The notes beneath the pieces were generated by a model. That model was not told the origin of the DNA, did no database searches, and saw only the letters and a list, made by a program, of their open reading frames with translations. Positions 9,226 through 18,056 of a stretch of DNA of 64,000 nucleotides are shown piece after piece (the stretch's first letter is position 1; every line of letters starts with the position of its first letter). The position numbers were made by a program, and so were the translations under genes. The stretch lies in assembly GCA_035546775.1 (NCBI GenBank), contig DASZWD010000060.1:1-64000 (forward strand), given 5' to 3'. This DNA is from Acidimicrobiales bacterium (GTDB lineage: Bacteria > Actinomycetota > Acidimicrobiia > Acidimicrobiales > JACCXE01).

Positions 9226-9963
9226 TTGCTGACGCTGCTGCTTTTGGCCGGCCTCGTGCTCGGCCCGCTGCTGCTGGCGCGCCTACCGCGTCTGCCCGCT
9301 GCTCCCGGTCCTGTCGTCGTGTCGCCGCAGGCGACGGTCGACATCACGGTGCTGGTCGAGGGGCAGCCGGCGGAACTGCCGACGCAGCGGCCGTTGCCGG
9401 CGAACGCCGGCGGCTCCACCGTGACGATGGCGCCGACGGTGCAGCTGGCGACGCCCGAGGCGTTGCTGCGCATCGCCACCGCGCTCGAGGACAACCCGTC
9501 GATCGCGGTGTACCCGTGGCGCAAGACGGCCACGCGCAAAGAAGCCCTGGCGACCTTCTTCGTCTTGTACGAAGCGATGACGATGGCGCCGTCCGCGCCG
9601 CCGACGGGGCTGGTGGCGCGGCGACCCGACGCGTCCGACGACGCGCCGCCCAAGGTGTACCTCGGCGGCCACGTCGTGGCCGAGCGCGTGGCGGAAGGCT
9701 GGGCGGAGCGCGACACGCAGGAACAGCCCCTGGCGCTCGTCGGCGCGATGGTGTTCTTCATCACCGTGGCGCTGTGCGCGGTGCGCTTTGTCGCCGACCC
9801 GTCGTGGGCCACTTTTGCCCTCTACGCCGCGGCGGTGTTCTCGATCAGCCTGTGCTTGCGCCAGGTCGGCAAGTTCGCTCGCCTGGCCACGATCCTGTAT
9901 CCGGTGACGCTGGGCTACTGGGTTGTGCACGCCCTGATTGCGCCCTTCCGCCGCAAAGCCTGA
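9226..9963 (+). CDS. membrane protein, probable degenerate GT2 glycosyltransferase
   Basis: The 245-residue protein has an N-terminal hydrophobic segment, a soluble middle and two or three C-terminal membrane segments. The middle (TPEALLRIATALEDNPSIAV, the YPWRKTATRKEALATFFVLY stretch, GGHVVAERVAEGW) and the C-terminus (LATILYPVTLGYWVVHALI) follow the spacing of CrtQ/HpnB-type membrane GT2 glycosyltransferases. The DxD nucleotide-sugar motif and the ED/QxxRW region are missing, so I read it as an eroded, probably non-catalytic relative. It begins with TTG directly after the upstream stop. The assignment rests on remembered family pattern only. Confidence 0.5.
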   Translation: MLTLLLLAGLVLGPLLLARLPRLPAAPGPVVVSPQATVDITVLVEGQPAELPTQRPLPANAGGSTVTMAPTVQLATPEALLRIATALEDNPSIAVYPWRKTATRKEALATFFVLYEAMTMAPSAPPTGLVARRPDASDDAPPKVYLGGHVVAERVAEGWAERDTQEQPLALVGAMVFFITVALCAVRFVADPSWATFALYAAAVFSISLCLRQVGKFARLATILYPVTLGYWVVHALIAPFRRKA

Positions 9964-9981
9964 GGTGTGACGATCGGCCGG

Positions 9982-9987
9982 TAACCT
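9982..9987 (+). promoter_or_regulatory. -10 hexamer TAACCT of kgd
   Basis: TAACCT ends 10 nt before the kgd ATG and no Shine-Dalgarno sequence lies between. It fits the TAnnnT leaderless pattern seen at many genes in this window. Confidence 0.5.
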
Positions 9988-9997
9988 TGGCCACACA

Positions 9998-12900
9998 ATG
10001 GCTGACGTTGGACCGAACGAATGGCTGGTCGAGGAGATGTTCGACCAGTACAAGGCCGACCCGAACTCCGTGCCCGAAAGCTGGCGCGAGTTCTTCGCTG
10101 ACTACCGGCCGAACGCAGCACCGGTAACGAACGGTTCTTCGCCGGCGCCTGTGGCGCCGGCACCGCCCGCCGCGGCGCCAACTGGTCCTGCCCAGCCCCC
10201 GAAACCGGTCGTGGACAGCACCAGTTCGGAGAGCGAGGAACCCGAAGGGGTCCCCTTGCGGGGGGCGGCGGCGCGCATCGTCGTCAACATGGAGCAGAGC
10301 CTCGGCGTGCCGACGGCGACCTCGGTGCGCCAGGTCCCGGCCAAGCTGCTCGAGGTCAACCGCAAGATCCTGAACAACCACCTGAGCCGCACCCGCGGCG
10401 GCAAGGTGAGCTTCACCCACTTCATCGGCTACGCCATCGTGCGCGCCGCCAACAAGGTGCCGGTGATGAACTCATCGTTCGTCGACGGCAACCCGGCGCG
10501 CGTGGTCACGCACAAGAACCTGGGCCTTGGCCTCGCCGTCGACCAGACGAAGTCCGACGGCTCCCACACGTTGCTGGTGCCCGTCATCAAGAACGCCAAC
10601 CACCTCGACTTCCACGGCTTCTGGTCCGCCTACGAAGAGCTGATCCGCAAAGTGCGCACCGGCAAGATCACCCCGGACGACTTCGCCGGCGCCACCATGA
10701 GCCTCACCAACCCCGGCACCATCGGCACCGTGAGTTCGGTGCCGCGGCTCATGCCAGGCCAGGGAGCGATCGTCGGCGTCGGTTCGCTCGACTATCCGGC
10801 CGAGTACCAGGCGGCCGATCCCTCGACGCTGGCCAAGCTCGGCGTGAGCAAGGTCATGACCCTCACGTCGACCTATGACCACCGCATCATCCAGGGCGCC
10901 GAGTCGGGCGAGTTCCTCCAGTGGGTGCACAAGTTCCTCCTCGGCGAGGAAGCTTTCTACGACGACATCTTCCGCTCGATGGGGGTGCCCTACGAGCCGG
11001 TGCGGTGGCGGCGCGACGCCACGGGCGACAGCCTCGACGAGGAACGGTCGCGCTACGCCAAGCAGGTCCACGTCCACACGCTGATCAACATGTACCGGGT
11101 GCGCGGCCACCTCATCGCCGACCTCGACCCGCTGGCGGCCAAGGACCCGCACATGCACCCCGAGCTCGACCCCGCCACTTACGGGCTCACGCTGTGGGAC
11201 CTTGACCGCGAGTTCTACGCCGACGGGCTCGCCGGGCGCGACGTGATGACGTTGGGCGACATCCTCGGGTTGCTGCGCGACGCGTACTGCCGCACCGTGG
11301 GCGTCGAGTACATGCACATCCAGGAGCCGGATCAGAAGCGCTGGATCCAGGAGCACGTCGAGGGCGTCTCGACGCAGCTCACGACCGACGAGCAGCAGTG
11401 GATCATGTCTCGGCTCAACGCGGCGGAGGCCTTCGAGAAGTTCCTCCACACCAAGTACATCGGCCAGAAGCGTTTCGGCCTCGAAGGCGGCGAGTCCGCC
11501 ATCCCGCTCATCGAGACGGTGATCGACGAAGCGGCGGCCGCCGGGGTCGGTGAAGCCGTGCTCGGCATGGCTCATAGAGGTCGCCTCAACGTGCTGACCA
11601 ACGTCATCGGCAAGAGCTACCGCGAGCTGTTCCGCGAATTCGAAGGCGACCTCGATCCCGACACCGTCCAGGGTTCGGGCGACGTGAAGTACCACAAGGG
11701 CGCAGTGGGCACCTTCACCGGTCGCCACGACCTGCCGATCGCCGTCACGCTGGCGTCGAACCCGTCGCACCTCGAAGCCGTCGACCCCGTCGTCGAAGGC
11801 ATGGCGCGGGCCAAGCAGGACCTGTTCCCCAACTGGGACGACACCAAGCGCGGCGCCACCGTCATGAGCCTGTTGATCCACGGCGACGCGGCGTTCGCCG
11901 GCCAGGGCGTCGTCGCCGAGACGCTCAACCTGTCGATGCTGCCGGGCTACCGCACCGGGGGCACGGTGCACCTCGTCATCAACAACCAGGTTGGTTTCAC
12001 GACGTCGCCCGAGTCGGCGCGCTCGTCGGTGTACGCCACCGACGTCGCCAAGATGGTGCAGGCGCCGATCTTCCACGTGAACGGCGACGACCCTGAGGCG
12101 TGCGTGCGCGTCGCCAAGCTGGCGTTCGCGTTCCGGCAGGCGTTCGAGAAGGACGTCGTGATCGACATGGTGTGTTACCGCCGCTTCGGTCACAACGAAG
12201 GCGACGAGCCGAGCTACACGCAGCCGCAGATGTACGAGCGCATCGAGCAGAAGCGGTCGGTCCGCAAGCTGTACACCGAAGCCCTCGTCAAGCGCGGCGA
12301 CCTCACGATGGAAGACGCCGAGCGCATGCTCGACGACTTCTCGGCGCGTCTGCAAGCGGCGCTCGAAGAGACGCGGGAGTCGAAGCGGCCGATGCCGACG
12401 AGCCTGCCGGCGCCGCCGCCGACCGTCGTGGCGCTCTCACCGTTGACGGGCGTCGCCCGGGACGTGCTCGACCGCGTGGCCCAGGCGGTGCACGAGTTCC
12501 CGCCGAACTTCACCGTGCACCCCAAGCTGCAGAAGCAGCTCGAAGCCCGCGCCAAGCTCTACGCCGAGGGTCACGTCGACTGGGCACTCGGTGAACAGAT
12601 GGCGTTCGGTTCGCTGCTCATCGAAGGCACCGACGTGCGCATCGCCGGTCAGGACACGCGGCGCGGCACGTTCAGTCATCGCCACGCCGTGCTCGTCGAC
12701 TACCACACGGGTGTCGAGCACGTGCCGCTGTGGGATCTCGGTCCCGACCAGGGCCGCTTCTTCATCTACGACTCGCTGCTGTCGGAGTACGCGGCGCTCG
12801 GCTTCGAGTACGGCTACTCCGTCGTGCAGAAGGACGCGCTGGTCGCCTGGGAGGCGCAGTTCGGCGACTTCGCCAACGGCGCCCAGATCATCATCGACCA

Positions 12901-13600
12901 GTTCCTCGTGGCGGCCGAGGACAAGTGGCAGCAGACGTCGGGTCTGGTGCTGCTGCTGCCGCACGGCTACGAAGGCCAGGGCCCGGAGCACTCGAGTGCG
13001 CGCCTCGAACGATTCCTCGGCGCGTGCGCGGAGGACAACATCACCGTGGCGTCACCCACCACCGCGGCGCAGTACTTCCACATCCTGCGTCGCCAGGTGC
13101 GCGGCGACCGGCGCAAGCCGCTGGTGATCATGAGCCCGAAGTGGCTGTTGCGACGCAAGGAGGCGTACTCGCCGATCGAGGATCTCGTCGAGGGTCGCTT
13201 CCACGAAGTGCTCGACGACGCGTCCATCACCGATCCCGACAGCGTGCGCCGCGTGGTGTTTGCCGGCGGCAAGGTCGCCGTACAGGTCACCGAGGAGCGC
13301 GACAAGCGCAGTGCGCCCGTGGCGATCGTCCGGGTGGAGCAGCTCTACCCGTGGCCCGAGGAACAGATCGCGGCGATTCTCGACAAGTACGCTCACATCC
13401 AGGACGTCGTATGGCTCCAGGAAGAGCCGCGCAACATGGGCGCGTTCACGTACCTGCGGGGCAAGCTCGCGCGCGTCGTCGGTGACGAGTTCCCCATCAT
13501 CGAGGTGACCCGCGTCGAGTCGGGTTCGCCCGCTGCGGGCTCCGCCGCCAGCCACGCCATCGAGCAAGCCGACCTGTACGACCGGGCGCTCACCGTCTAA
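9998..13600 (+). CDS. kgd: multifunctional 2-oxoglutarate decarboxylase/dehydrogenase (E1-E2 fusion)
   Basis: The 1200-residue protein matches actinobacterial Kgd/OdhA in length and architecture. It begins with the E1 N-terminal helix (NEWLVEEMFDQYK) and an Ala/Pro linker (about 45-85). A lipoyl-less E2 succinyltransferase domain follows (about 90-320) with the catalytic YDHRIIQG, and then the thiamine-diphosphate E1 domain (about 370-1200) with MAHRGRLNVL and GDAAFAGQGVVAETLNLS. It decarboxylates 2-oxoglutarate in the TCA cycle and, with a shared E3/E2p, makes succinyl-CoA. In relatives it is controlled by the FHA protein GarA/OdhI; no such gene is nearby. Its stop overlaps the stop of a convergent lipoprotein gene by 4 bp. 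Confidence 0.97.
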   Translation: MADVGPNEWLVEEMFDQYKADPNSVPESWREFFADYRPNAAPVTNGSSPAPVAPAPPAAAPTGPAQPPKPVVDSTSSESEEPEGVPLRGAAARIVVNMEQSLGVPTATSVRQVPAKLLEVNRKILNNHLSRTRGGKVSFTHFIGYAIVRAANKVPVMNSSFVDGNPARVVTHKNLGLGLAVDQTKSDGSHTLLVPVIKNANHLDFHGFWSAYEELIRKVRTGKITPDDFAGATMSLTNPGTIGTVSSVPRLMPGQGAIVGVGSLDYPAEYQAADPSTLAKLGVSKVMTLTSTYDHRIIQGAESGEFLQWVHKFLLGEEAFYDDIFRSMGVPYEPVRWRRDATGDSLDEERSRYAKQVHVHTLINMYRVRGHLIADLDPLAAKDPHMHPELDPATYGLTLWDLDREFYADGLAGRDVMTLGDILGLLRDAYCRTVGVEYMHIQEPDQKRWIQEHVEGVSTQLTTDEQQWIMSRLNAAEAFEKFLHTKYIGQKRFGLEGGESAIPLIETVIDEAAAAGVGEAVLGMAHRGRLNVLTNVIGKSYRELFREFEGDLDPDTVQGSGDVKYHKGAVGTFTGRHDLPIAVTLASNPSHLEAVDPVVEGMARAKQDLFPNWDDTKRGATVMSLLIHGDAAFAGQGVVAETLNLSMLPGYRTGGTVHLVINNQVGFTTSPESARSSVYATDVAKMVQAPIFHVNGDDPEACVRVAKLAFAFRQAFEKDVVIDMVCYRRFGHNEGDEPSYTQPQMYERIEQKRSVRKLYTEALVKRGDLTMEDAERMLDDFSARLQAALEETRESKRPMPTSLPAPPPTVVALSPLTGVARDVLDRVAQAVHEFPPNFTVHPKLQKQLEARAKLYAEGHVDWALGEQMAFGSLLIEGTDVRIAGQDTRRGTFSHRHAVLVDYHTGVEHVPLWDLGPDQGRFFIYDSLLSEYAALGFEYGYSVVQKDALVAWEAQFGDFANGAQIIIDQFLVAAEDKWQQTSGLVLLLPHGYEGQGPEHSSARLERFLGACAEDNITVASPTTAAQYFHILRRQVRGDRRKPLVIMSPKWLLRRKEAYSPIEDLVEGRFHEVLDDASITDPDSVRRVVFAGGKVAVQVTEERDKRSAPVAIVRVEQLYPWPEEQIAAILDKYAHIQDVVWLQEEPRNMGAFTYLRGKLARVVGDEFPIIEVTRVESGSPAAGSAASHAIEQADLYDRALTV

Positions 13601-14094
13601 CCCTGGAGCCACACCTCCGGGCCTGACCCGGCGTACAGCGACGTGTTGACGCGGTGCACGCCGCGGGCCCAGTAGTCACCGACGTGTTCGGGGAAGGCGT
13701 GGGTCTCGTGGGGCTGGAGCGTCGCGTGGTCGTATCCCAGGTCGACGGTCTGGGGCGCGGCGGTGTTGTTCACGAACGTGAGCTGGTTCTCGGAGTGCAC
13801 GATGACGCAGCGCGGCGACGGCACGTCGGGATTGAGCGTGATCTGCGCCGCCCCACCCTCGGGCGCATTGCCGCACCCGCTGGCCGCCGGCGTCGACGCA
13901 TCCGGCTCGATCAGTGTCGTCGGGGTCGTCGGCGACGTCGTCGGTGTCGTGGTGGGTGTCGTCGTCGGCGTCGAATCGTTCGGCGCGGTGATCGCCTGGG
14001 GCGCCGTCGTGACGGGGTCGGCGAGCTTCGGTTCGTCCTTGCCGCACGCCGCCAGACCGGTCAGGAGCAGCGCCACCGCCGCGAGCCGCTTCAC
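13597..14094 (-). CDS. lipoprotein, unknown function
   Basis: The 165-residue precursor has a positively charged start (VKRLAAVALLL), a lipobox LAAC near residue 17 and a Thr/Pro-rich linker (about 30-65). A compact domain follows with VNNTAAPQTVDLGYDHATLQ and HAFPEHVGDYWARGVH, which could be a beta-sandwich of cupredoxin type without an obvious copper-ligand set. I do not recognise the family. The GTG at 14094 overlaps the stop of the HAD gene by 4 bp (GTGA), placing it third in the M20-HAD-lipoprotein operon. Confidence 0.75.
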   Translation of the reverse strand: MKRLAAVALLLTGLAACGKDEPKLADPVTTAPQAITAPNDSTPTTTPTTTPTTSPTTPTTLIEPDASTPAASGCGNAPEGGAAQITLNPDVPSPRCVIVHSENQLTFVNNTAAPQTVDLGYDHATLQPHETHAFPEHVGDYWARGVHRVNTSLYAGSGPEVWLQG

Positions 14095-14693
14095 AGCCCG
14101 AGGTGGCCCTTCAACTCGGCGAGCGCGTCGCCCGGGTCGATGAACTTGATCGTCGTCATGCCCATCGCCTTGGCCGGCTTGAGGTTGATACCGAGGTCGT
14201 CGAGGTAGACGCACTCGACCGGCGTGACACCGAGGGCGTCGCACGCCAGCGAATAGAAGCGCGGATCAGGTTTGCGGACGCCGACGCGGCTCGACTCGAC
14301 GATGACCGTGAACTTGTCGTGCCACTCGCTGGGCTCCATCGGCGCGAAGTTGTTCGTCACGCCGGCGTTCATGAGCCCGGCGTCGTTGATGGCGTCGATC
14401 ATGGCGAAGACCTCGGGACGCATCTCACCGCGCAACGCCTGGAGGACGGCGAGGGCGTCGAGGCGGTAGCCCAGCGCGGCGGCTTCGGCTTCGAAGGCGC
14501 GGGCGAACTGTTCGATCGTGTACTCGTTGCGCTCGAAGTGCGCCCACGCATTGGTATCCGGGTTGGTGGCGTTGAGCGTGCGGATGAAGTCACGCGGCAA
14601 GCCGTTCGCTTCCTCGTAGCGATTGAACGACTCGAACGGGCTCGTGGAGATCACCCCGCCGAAGTCCCACAGCACTGCCTTGAACACGCTCAC
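14091..14693 (-). CDS. HAD-superfamily hydrolase, subfamily IA
   Basis: The roughly 200-residue HAD protein has motif I VLWDFGGV, motif II VTNNF, motif III lysine in VGVRKPDPRFY and motif IV VYLDDLGINLKPA. The second Asp of the usual DxD is Gly-Gly (DFGG), as in the phosphatase-like domain of soluble epoxide hydrolases and related IA members. The substrate is unknown. The GTG at 14693 gives a GTGA overlap with the peptidase stop; a second GTG at 14687 is better spaced from GGAGG and is an alternative. Confidence 0.82.
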   Translation of the reverse strand: MSVFKAVLWDFGGVISTSPFESFNRYEEANGLPRDFIRTLNATNPDTNAWAHFERNEYTIEQFARAFEAEAAALGYRLDALAVLQALRGEMRPEVFAMIDAINDAGLMNAGVTNNFAPMEPSEWHDKFTVIVESSRVGVRKPDPRFYSLACDALGVTPVECVYLDDLGINLKPAKAMGMTTIKFIDPGDALAELKGHLGL

Positions 14694-16018
14694 CCTCCGA
14701 GGAGATCCTTCGACAGGACCTGCCACATCTGCGTCGACAACTCGAGCGACTCGACGTCGACCCGCTCGTTGTCGCCGTGGAACATCGCGCCGTAATCCTC
14801 GTAGGACATGTTGCTCGAGAACAACCCGAAGCCGTAACTCGGGATGCCCATGCGGCGGAAGAAGCGAGCGTCAGTGGCGCCGACCGTCAGGAACGGGATG
14901 CATTCGGCGCCGCCGGGCACGAGGGCGTTGCCGACGCGGTTCATCGCGTCCCACAGCGGCGTGTCGAAGGGCGACGCCGTCGACGTCTCGTCGGTCATCA
15001 CGTCGATCGACACGCGATCGGACAACTCGCCGAGCACGTCGTCGAGCATCGCGCGGATGTCCGAGCCGGTCTGGCCCGGCAGGGTGCGGATGTCGACTTC
15101 GAGCTCGACGCGGTCGGGGATGACGTTGGTCTTGTGACCGCCGTGGATGACCGTCGGCGCGAACGTCGTGTGGGTGCAGGCGTGGGCTTGGCGGGCGAGG
15201 GCAACCGGCAGCGTCTCGACCAGCTTGTTGAGTTCGACGGGGTCGACGAGCAGCTCGGCGAATTCGGGCGGGAACATGCCAGTGACGAACTGGCGCCACA
15301 CGTCGTGGATCATCGTCTCGGGCTTGTACTCGTTGAGGCGACGCACCACCTCGGCCGCGGTGACGAGCGCGTTGTCGGTCCGCAGCGGCTGGCTGCCGTG
15401 GCCGGGCGTCCCCTTGACCGTGAGGCGGCACCAGTACGTGCCCTTTTCGCCGACGATCACCGGCAGCTTGGTCCCGTTGGGCGTGGGCATCGGGAACCCG
15501 CCGGCCTCGGTGATGACGTAGTCGGCGCGCACGGCGTCGGTCTCGTGGTCCGCCATCCACCCGGCACCGTGCGTGCCCAGGGCCTCTTCGTCGGCGACGG
15601 CGAAGTAGATGAGCGTGCCCTCGGGCCGCCACCCCGCGTCGGCCAGGTTGCGGGTGGCCACGGCCATCGACGCCGTGAGGTTGAGCATGTCGACGGCGCC
15701 GCGGCCCCACACTTCGCCGTCGACCAGCTCACCGCCGAACGGGTCACGCTCCCAGCCCTCGGTGGCGGGCACGACGTCGGTGTGGCCCATCAGCATCAGC
15801 GTGGGCGCATCGGGATTCGTCCCTTCGATGCGGGCGACGAGCGACTTGCGCCCCGGCGTCGGCTCGTAGGTCTCGAGATCGATGCCCGGACCCTCGACGA
15901 CGGACTGCAAAACGTCCGACGACCGGGACTCGTGGCCGGACTCGGGCGTGCCGTCGTTGACGCAGGCGTTGCGGATCAGCTGCTGGAGAACTTCGGTGAC
16001 GGTGACGCTGTTCGGCAC
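14690..16018 (-). CDS. M20 family metallopeptidase/deacylase
   Basis: The 442-residue zinc enzyme shows the M20 signature in order: LMGHTDVVP (metal His/Asp, about residue 79), WGRGAVDML (bridging Asp), VADEEALGTHG (catalytic Glu pair), and a dimerisation domain with GTPGHGSQP. The last metal His lies in GAMFHGDNE near the C-terminus. It resembles ArgE/DapE and carboxypeptidase-like members that cut N-acyl or dipeptide substrates; which one is unclear. The GTG start at 16018 has TAGGGT ending 6 nt upstream and no Shine-Dalgarno sequence. It leads an operon with the HAD hydrolase and the lipoprotein. Confidence 0.9.
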   Translation of the reverse strand: MPNSVTVTEVLQQLIRNACVNDGTPESGHESRSSDVLQSVVEGPGIDLETYEPTPGRKSLVARIEGTNPDAPTLMLMGHTDVVPATEGWERDPFGGELVDGEVWGRGAVDMLNLTASMAVATRNLADAGWRPEGTLIYFAVADEEALGTHGAGWMADHETDAVRADYVITEAGGFPMPTPNGTKLPVIVGEKGTYWCRLTVKGTPGHGSQPLRTDNALVTAAEVVRRLNEYKPETMIHDVWRQFVTGMFPPEFAELLVDPVELNKLVETLPVALARQAHACTHTTFAPTVIHGGHKTNVIPDRVELEVDIRTLPGQTGSDIRAMLDDVLGELSDRVSIDVMTDETSTASPFDTPLWDAMNRVGNALVPGGAECIPFLTVGATDARFFRRMGIPSYGFGLFSSNMSYEDYGAMFHGDNERVDVESLELSTQMWQVLSKDLLGG

Positions 16019-16024
16019 ACCCGC

Positions 16025-16034
16025 ACCCTAGAGT
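16025..16034. promoter_or_regulatory. bidirectional promoter core with shared TA
   Basis: The 10-mer ACCCTAGAGT contains TAGGGT on the minus strand (6 nt before the M20 GTG) and TAGAGT on the plus strand (10 nt before the NYN gene ATG). The two -10 hexamers share the central TA at 16029-16030. Only 26 bp separate the two start codons. Confidence 0.55.
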
Positions 16035-16044
16035 CCGTAACGCA

Positions 16045-17418
16045 ATGCCGCAGAAGCCCCACCATGTGATCGTTGACGGCTCGAACATCGCCACCGAAGG
16101 GCGGTCGATGCCGAGCCTCGCCCAACTCGACGAAGCGGTGCGCGCCTTCATGGCCGAGTTCCCCGACGCGCAGATCACCGTCGTCGTCGACGCCACCTTC
16201 GGTCACCGCATCCCGCCCGAAGAGGTCCCGGCGTTCGACGAGGCCGTCGCCAACGCCGAGATCGTCTCGCCACCCGCCGGTGCGTTCGGCCGCGGCGACG
16301 CCTTCCTGCTGCGTATCGCCGAGAAGGTCGACGCCGACGTGCTGTCGAACGACTCGTTCCAGGAGTTCCATGGCGAGCACGAGTGGCTCTTCGACCGCGG
16401 CCGCCTGATCGGGGGCAAGCCCGTCCCCGGCATCGGCTGGATCTTCACGGCCCGTTCGCCCGTGCGGGGTCCGAAAAGTCGCGAGGCGGTGCGCCGCGCC
16501 CGCAGCGCGGTCGTCAGCGAAGCCATCAAGACCGCCACCGACGAAGCCACGTCGTCGCGCAGCCGCCGTGGCGGCCGGCGCCGGCCGTCGCCCAAGGGTC
16601 CGGCCGTCCCGCAGGTCGGCGACGCCCGACTGGCGCCGTTGAGCGCCGAGGAACTCGCCGAAGAAGAAGAGAAGCGGCGCCGCCGGCGCGGCCAGGTGCC
16701 GTCGGATCCGGTCAACGAGCCGATGGTCTTCCTCGGCTTCGTGGCGTCGCACCGGCCGGGTTCGACCGTCGACGGCACCGTCGAGGAGTTCACCAGTCAT
16801 GGCGCGTTCGTGCGCGTCGGCGAAGCGCGCTGCTACCTGCCGCTCTCCGCGATGGGCGACCCGCCGCCGCGCGCCGCGCGCGACGTCGTGGCCAAGGGCG
16901 AGACGCGGGCGTTCGTGGTGCAGGCCTTCGACCCGCCCCGCCGCGGCATCGAACTCGCCATTCCTGAGTTCGCCAAGGTGTCGGGGGCGCCGTCGGAGGA
17001 GACCGTCGAGCAGGAGATCAACCGCACCAAGAAGCCGGCGAGCAAGAAGGAGGCCGCGCCGAAGAAGGCGCCGGTGCGCAAGACGGCGGCGAAGGCGGCG
17101 GCCAAGCCTGAGGCGCCGGAACTTGTGCTCGACGCGCCGGCCGAGACCGAGCCCGCGGCGCCAGTCAAGAAGCGCGCCGCCAAGAAGGCGGCGGCGGCGA
17201 CGGAGGCCCCGAGCGCCGAGGCTCCCAAGAAGACCGCGACGAAGAAGGCCGCGGCGCCCAAGAAGGCGGCGGCCAAGAAGGCGGCGGCACCCAAGACGGA
17301 GGCCGCCAAGAAGGCGGCAGCCAAGAAGACGGCGGCACCGAAGAAAGCAGCGGTCAAGAAGACCGCCGCCAGGAAGACGACGGCCAAGAAGGCCGCCGCC
17401 GCGCCGACCGAAGAGTGA
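16045..17418 (+). CDS. NYN-domain RNase-like protein with S1 domain and Lys/Ala-rich tail
   Basis: The 457-residue protein has three parts. Residues 1-150 form an NYN/PIN nuclease fold of Zc3h12a type (VIVDGSNIATEG with Asp11; GRGDAFLLRIAEKVDADVLS with acidic residues). Residues 230-315 form an S1-like RNA-binding domain (VDGTVEEFTSHGAFVRVG, CYLPLSAMGD). Residues 325-457 are a low-complexity tail of AKKAAA/PKK repeats like those of histone H1 or mycobacterial HU tails. I infer an RNA-cleaving protein held on nucleic acid by the tail. It starts at ATG 16045 behind a leaderless promoter and overlaps the glycosylase gene by 4 bp. Confidence 0.75.
   Translation: MPQKPHHVIVDGSNIATEGRSMPSLAQLDEAVRAFMAEFPDAQITVVVDATFGHRIPPEEVPAFDEAVANAEIVSPPAGAFGRGDAFLLRIAEKVDADVLSNDSFQEFHGEHEWLFDRGRLIGGKPVPGIGWIFTARSPVRGPKSREAVRRARSAVVSEAIKTATDEATSSRSRRGGRRRPSPKGPAVPQVGDARLAPLSAEELAEEEEKRRRRRGQVPSDPVNEPMVFLGFVASHRPGSTVDGTVEEFTSHGAFVRVGEARCYLPLSAMGDPPPRAARDVVAKGETRAFVVQAFDPPRRGIELAIPEFAKVSGAPSEETVEQEINRTKKPASKKEAAPKKAPVRKTAAKAAAKPEAPELVLDAPAETEPAAPVKKRAAKKAAAATEAPSAEAPKKTATKKAAAPKKAAAKKAAAPKTEAAKKAAAKKTAAPKKAAVKKTAARKTTAKKAAAAPTEE
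17020..17412 (+). repeat. degenerate Lys/Ala-coding repeat
   Basis: The last third of the NYN/S1 gene is built from imperfect repeats of AAGAAGGCGGCG-like units coding Lys-Lys-Ala-Ala. It resembles the basic tails of actinobacterial histone-like proteins and is likely to vary in length between strains. Confidence 0.7.
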
Positions 17419-18047
17419 CCGGGCCCGCCGAAGTCACCAAGGCCGAGCGGGCCCTCACCAAGCTCGACCCCGTCCTCAAGCGCCTCATCGCCGAGGCGGG
17501 GCCGTGCACGCTCGGCACCCCGACGCCGGGCACCACGTTCGTCACGCTGGCACGCGCCATCGTGTTCCAGCAGCTCGCCGGGCGCGCCGCGTCGGTGATC
17601 CACGGCCGCTTCGTCACCGCCATCGGCGGCAAGGTGACTCCCCAAGCCGTGCTGTCCACGCCCTTCGAGGAGCTGCGCGCCGCCGGCCTGTCGGGTAACA
17701 AGGCCACGTCGCTGATCGACTTGGCCAACGCCCACCTCGACGGGCGCATCAACACCCGCAAGATCCCGTCGATGACCGACGACGAGATCGTTGAGCACCT
17801 CTGCATGGTGCGTGGTATCGGTCGGTGGACTGCCGAGATGTTCCTCATGTTCCACCTCGGCCGCCTCGACGTGTGGCCCACGGGCGACCTCGGCGTCCGC
17901 AACGGTTACGGCAAGGCGTGGGGCCTGCCGACGACGCCGACGGCGAAGGACCTCGAACCCCTCGGCGACCGTTTCCGGCCCTGGCGCTCGGTCGTCGCCT
18001 GGTATTGCTGGGCGGCGGTGGAAGTGACCCCGCCCGAGGGCTGGTAG
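17415..18047 (+). CDS. DNA-3-methyladenine glycosylase II (AlkA-type, HhH-GPD)
   Basis: The 210-residue base-excision enzyme has the helix-hairpin-helix MVRGIGRWTAEMFLMF (about residue 135) followed by the catalytic aspartate in VWPTGDLGVRNG. This is the HhH-GPD arrangement of AlkA-like glycosylases that remove alkylated purines. The short length lacks the N-terminal beta domain of E. coli AlkA, and there is no C-terminal iron-sulphur cysteine cluster, which argues against Nth/MutY. The GTG start gives a GTGA overlap with the preceding gene, and exonuclease III follows 9 bp later, so base removal and AP-site cleavage are adjacent. Confidence 0.88.
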   Translation: MTGPAEVTKAERALTKLDPVLKRLIAEAGPCTLGTPTPGTTFVTLARAIVFQQLAGRAASVIHGRFVTAIGGKVTPQAVLSTPFEELRAAGLSGNKATSLIDLANAHLDGRINTRKIPSMTDDEIVEHLCMVRGIGRWTAEMFLMFHLGRLDVWPTGDLGVRNGYGKAWGLPTTPTAKDLEPLGDRFRPWRSVVAWYCWAAVEVTPPEGW

Positions 18048-18056
18048 GTAATAGGC

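Noticed and set aside
10472-12355. 627-codon minus-strand ORF opposite kgd
   Set aside because: It is an antisense shadow; kgd motifs are continuous on the plus strand.
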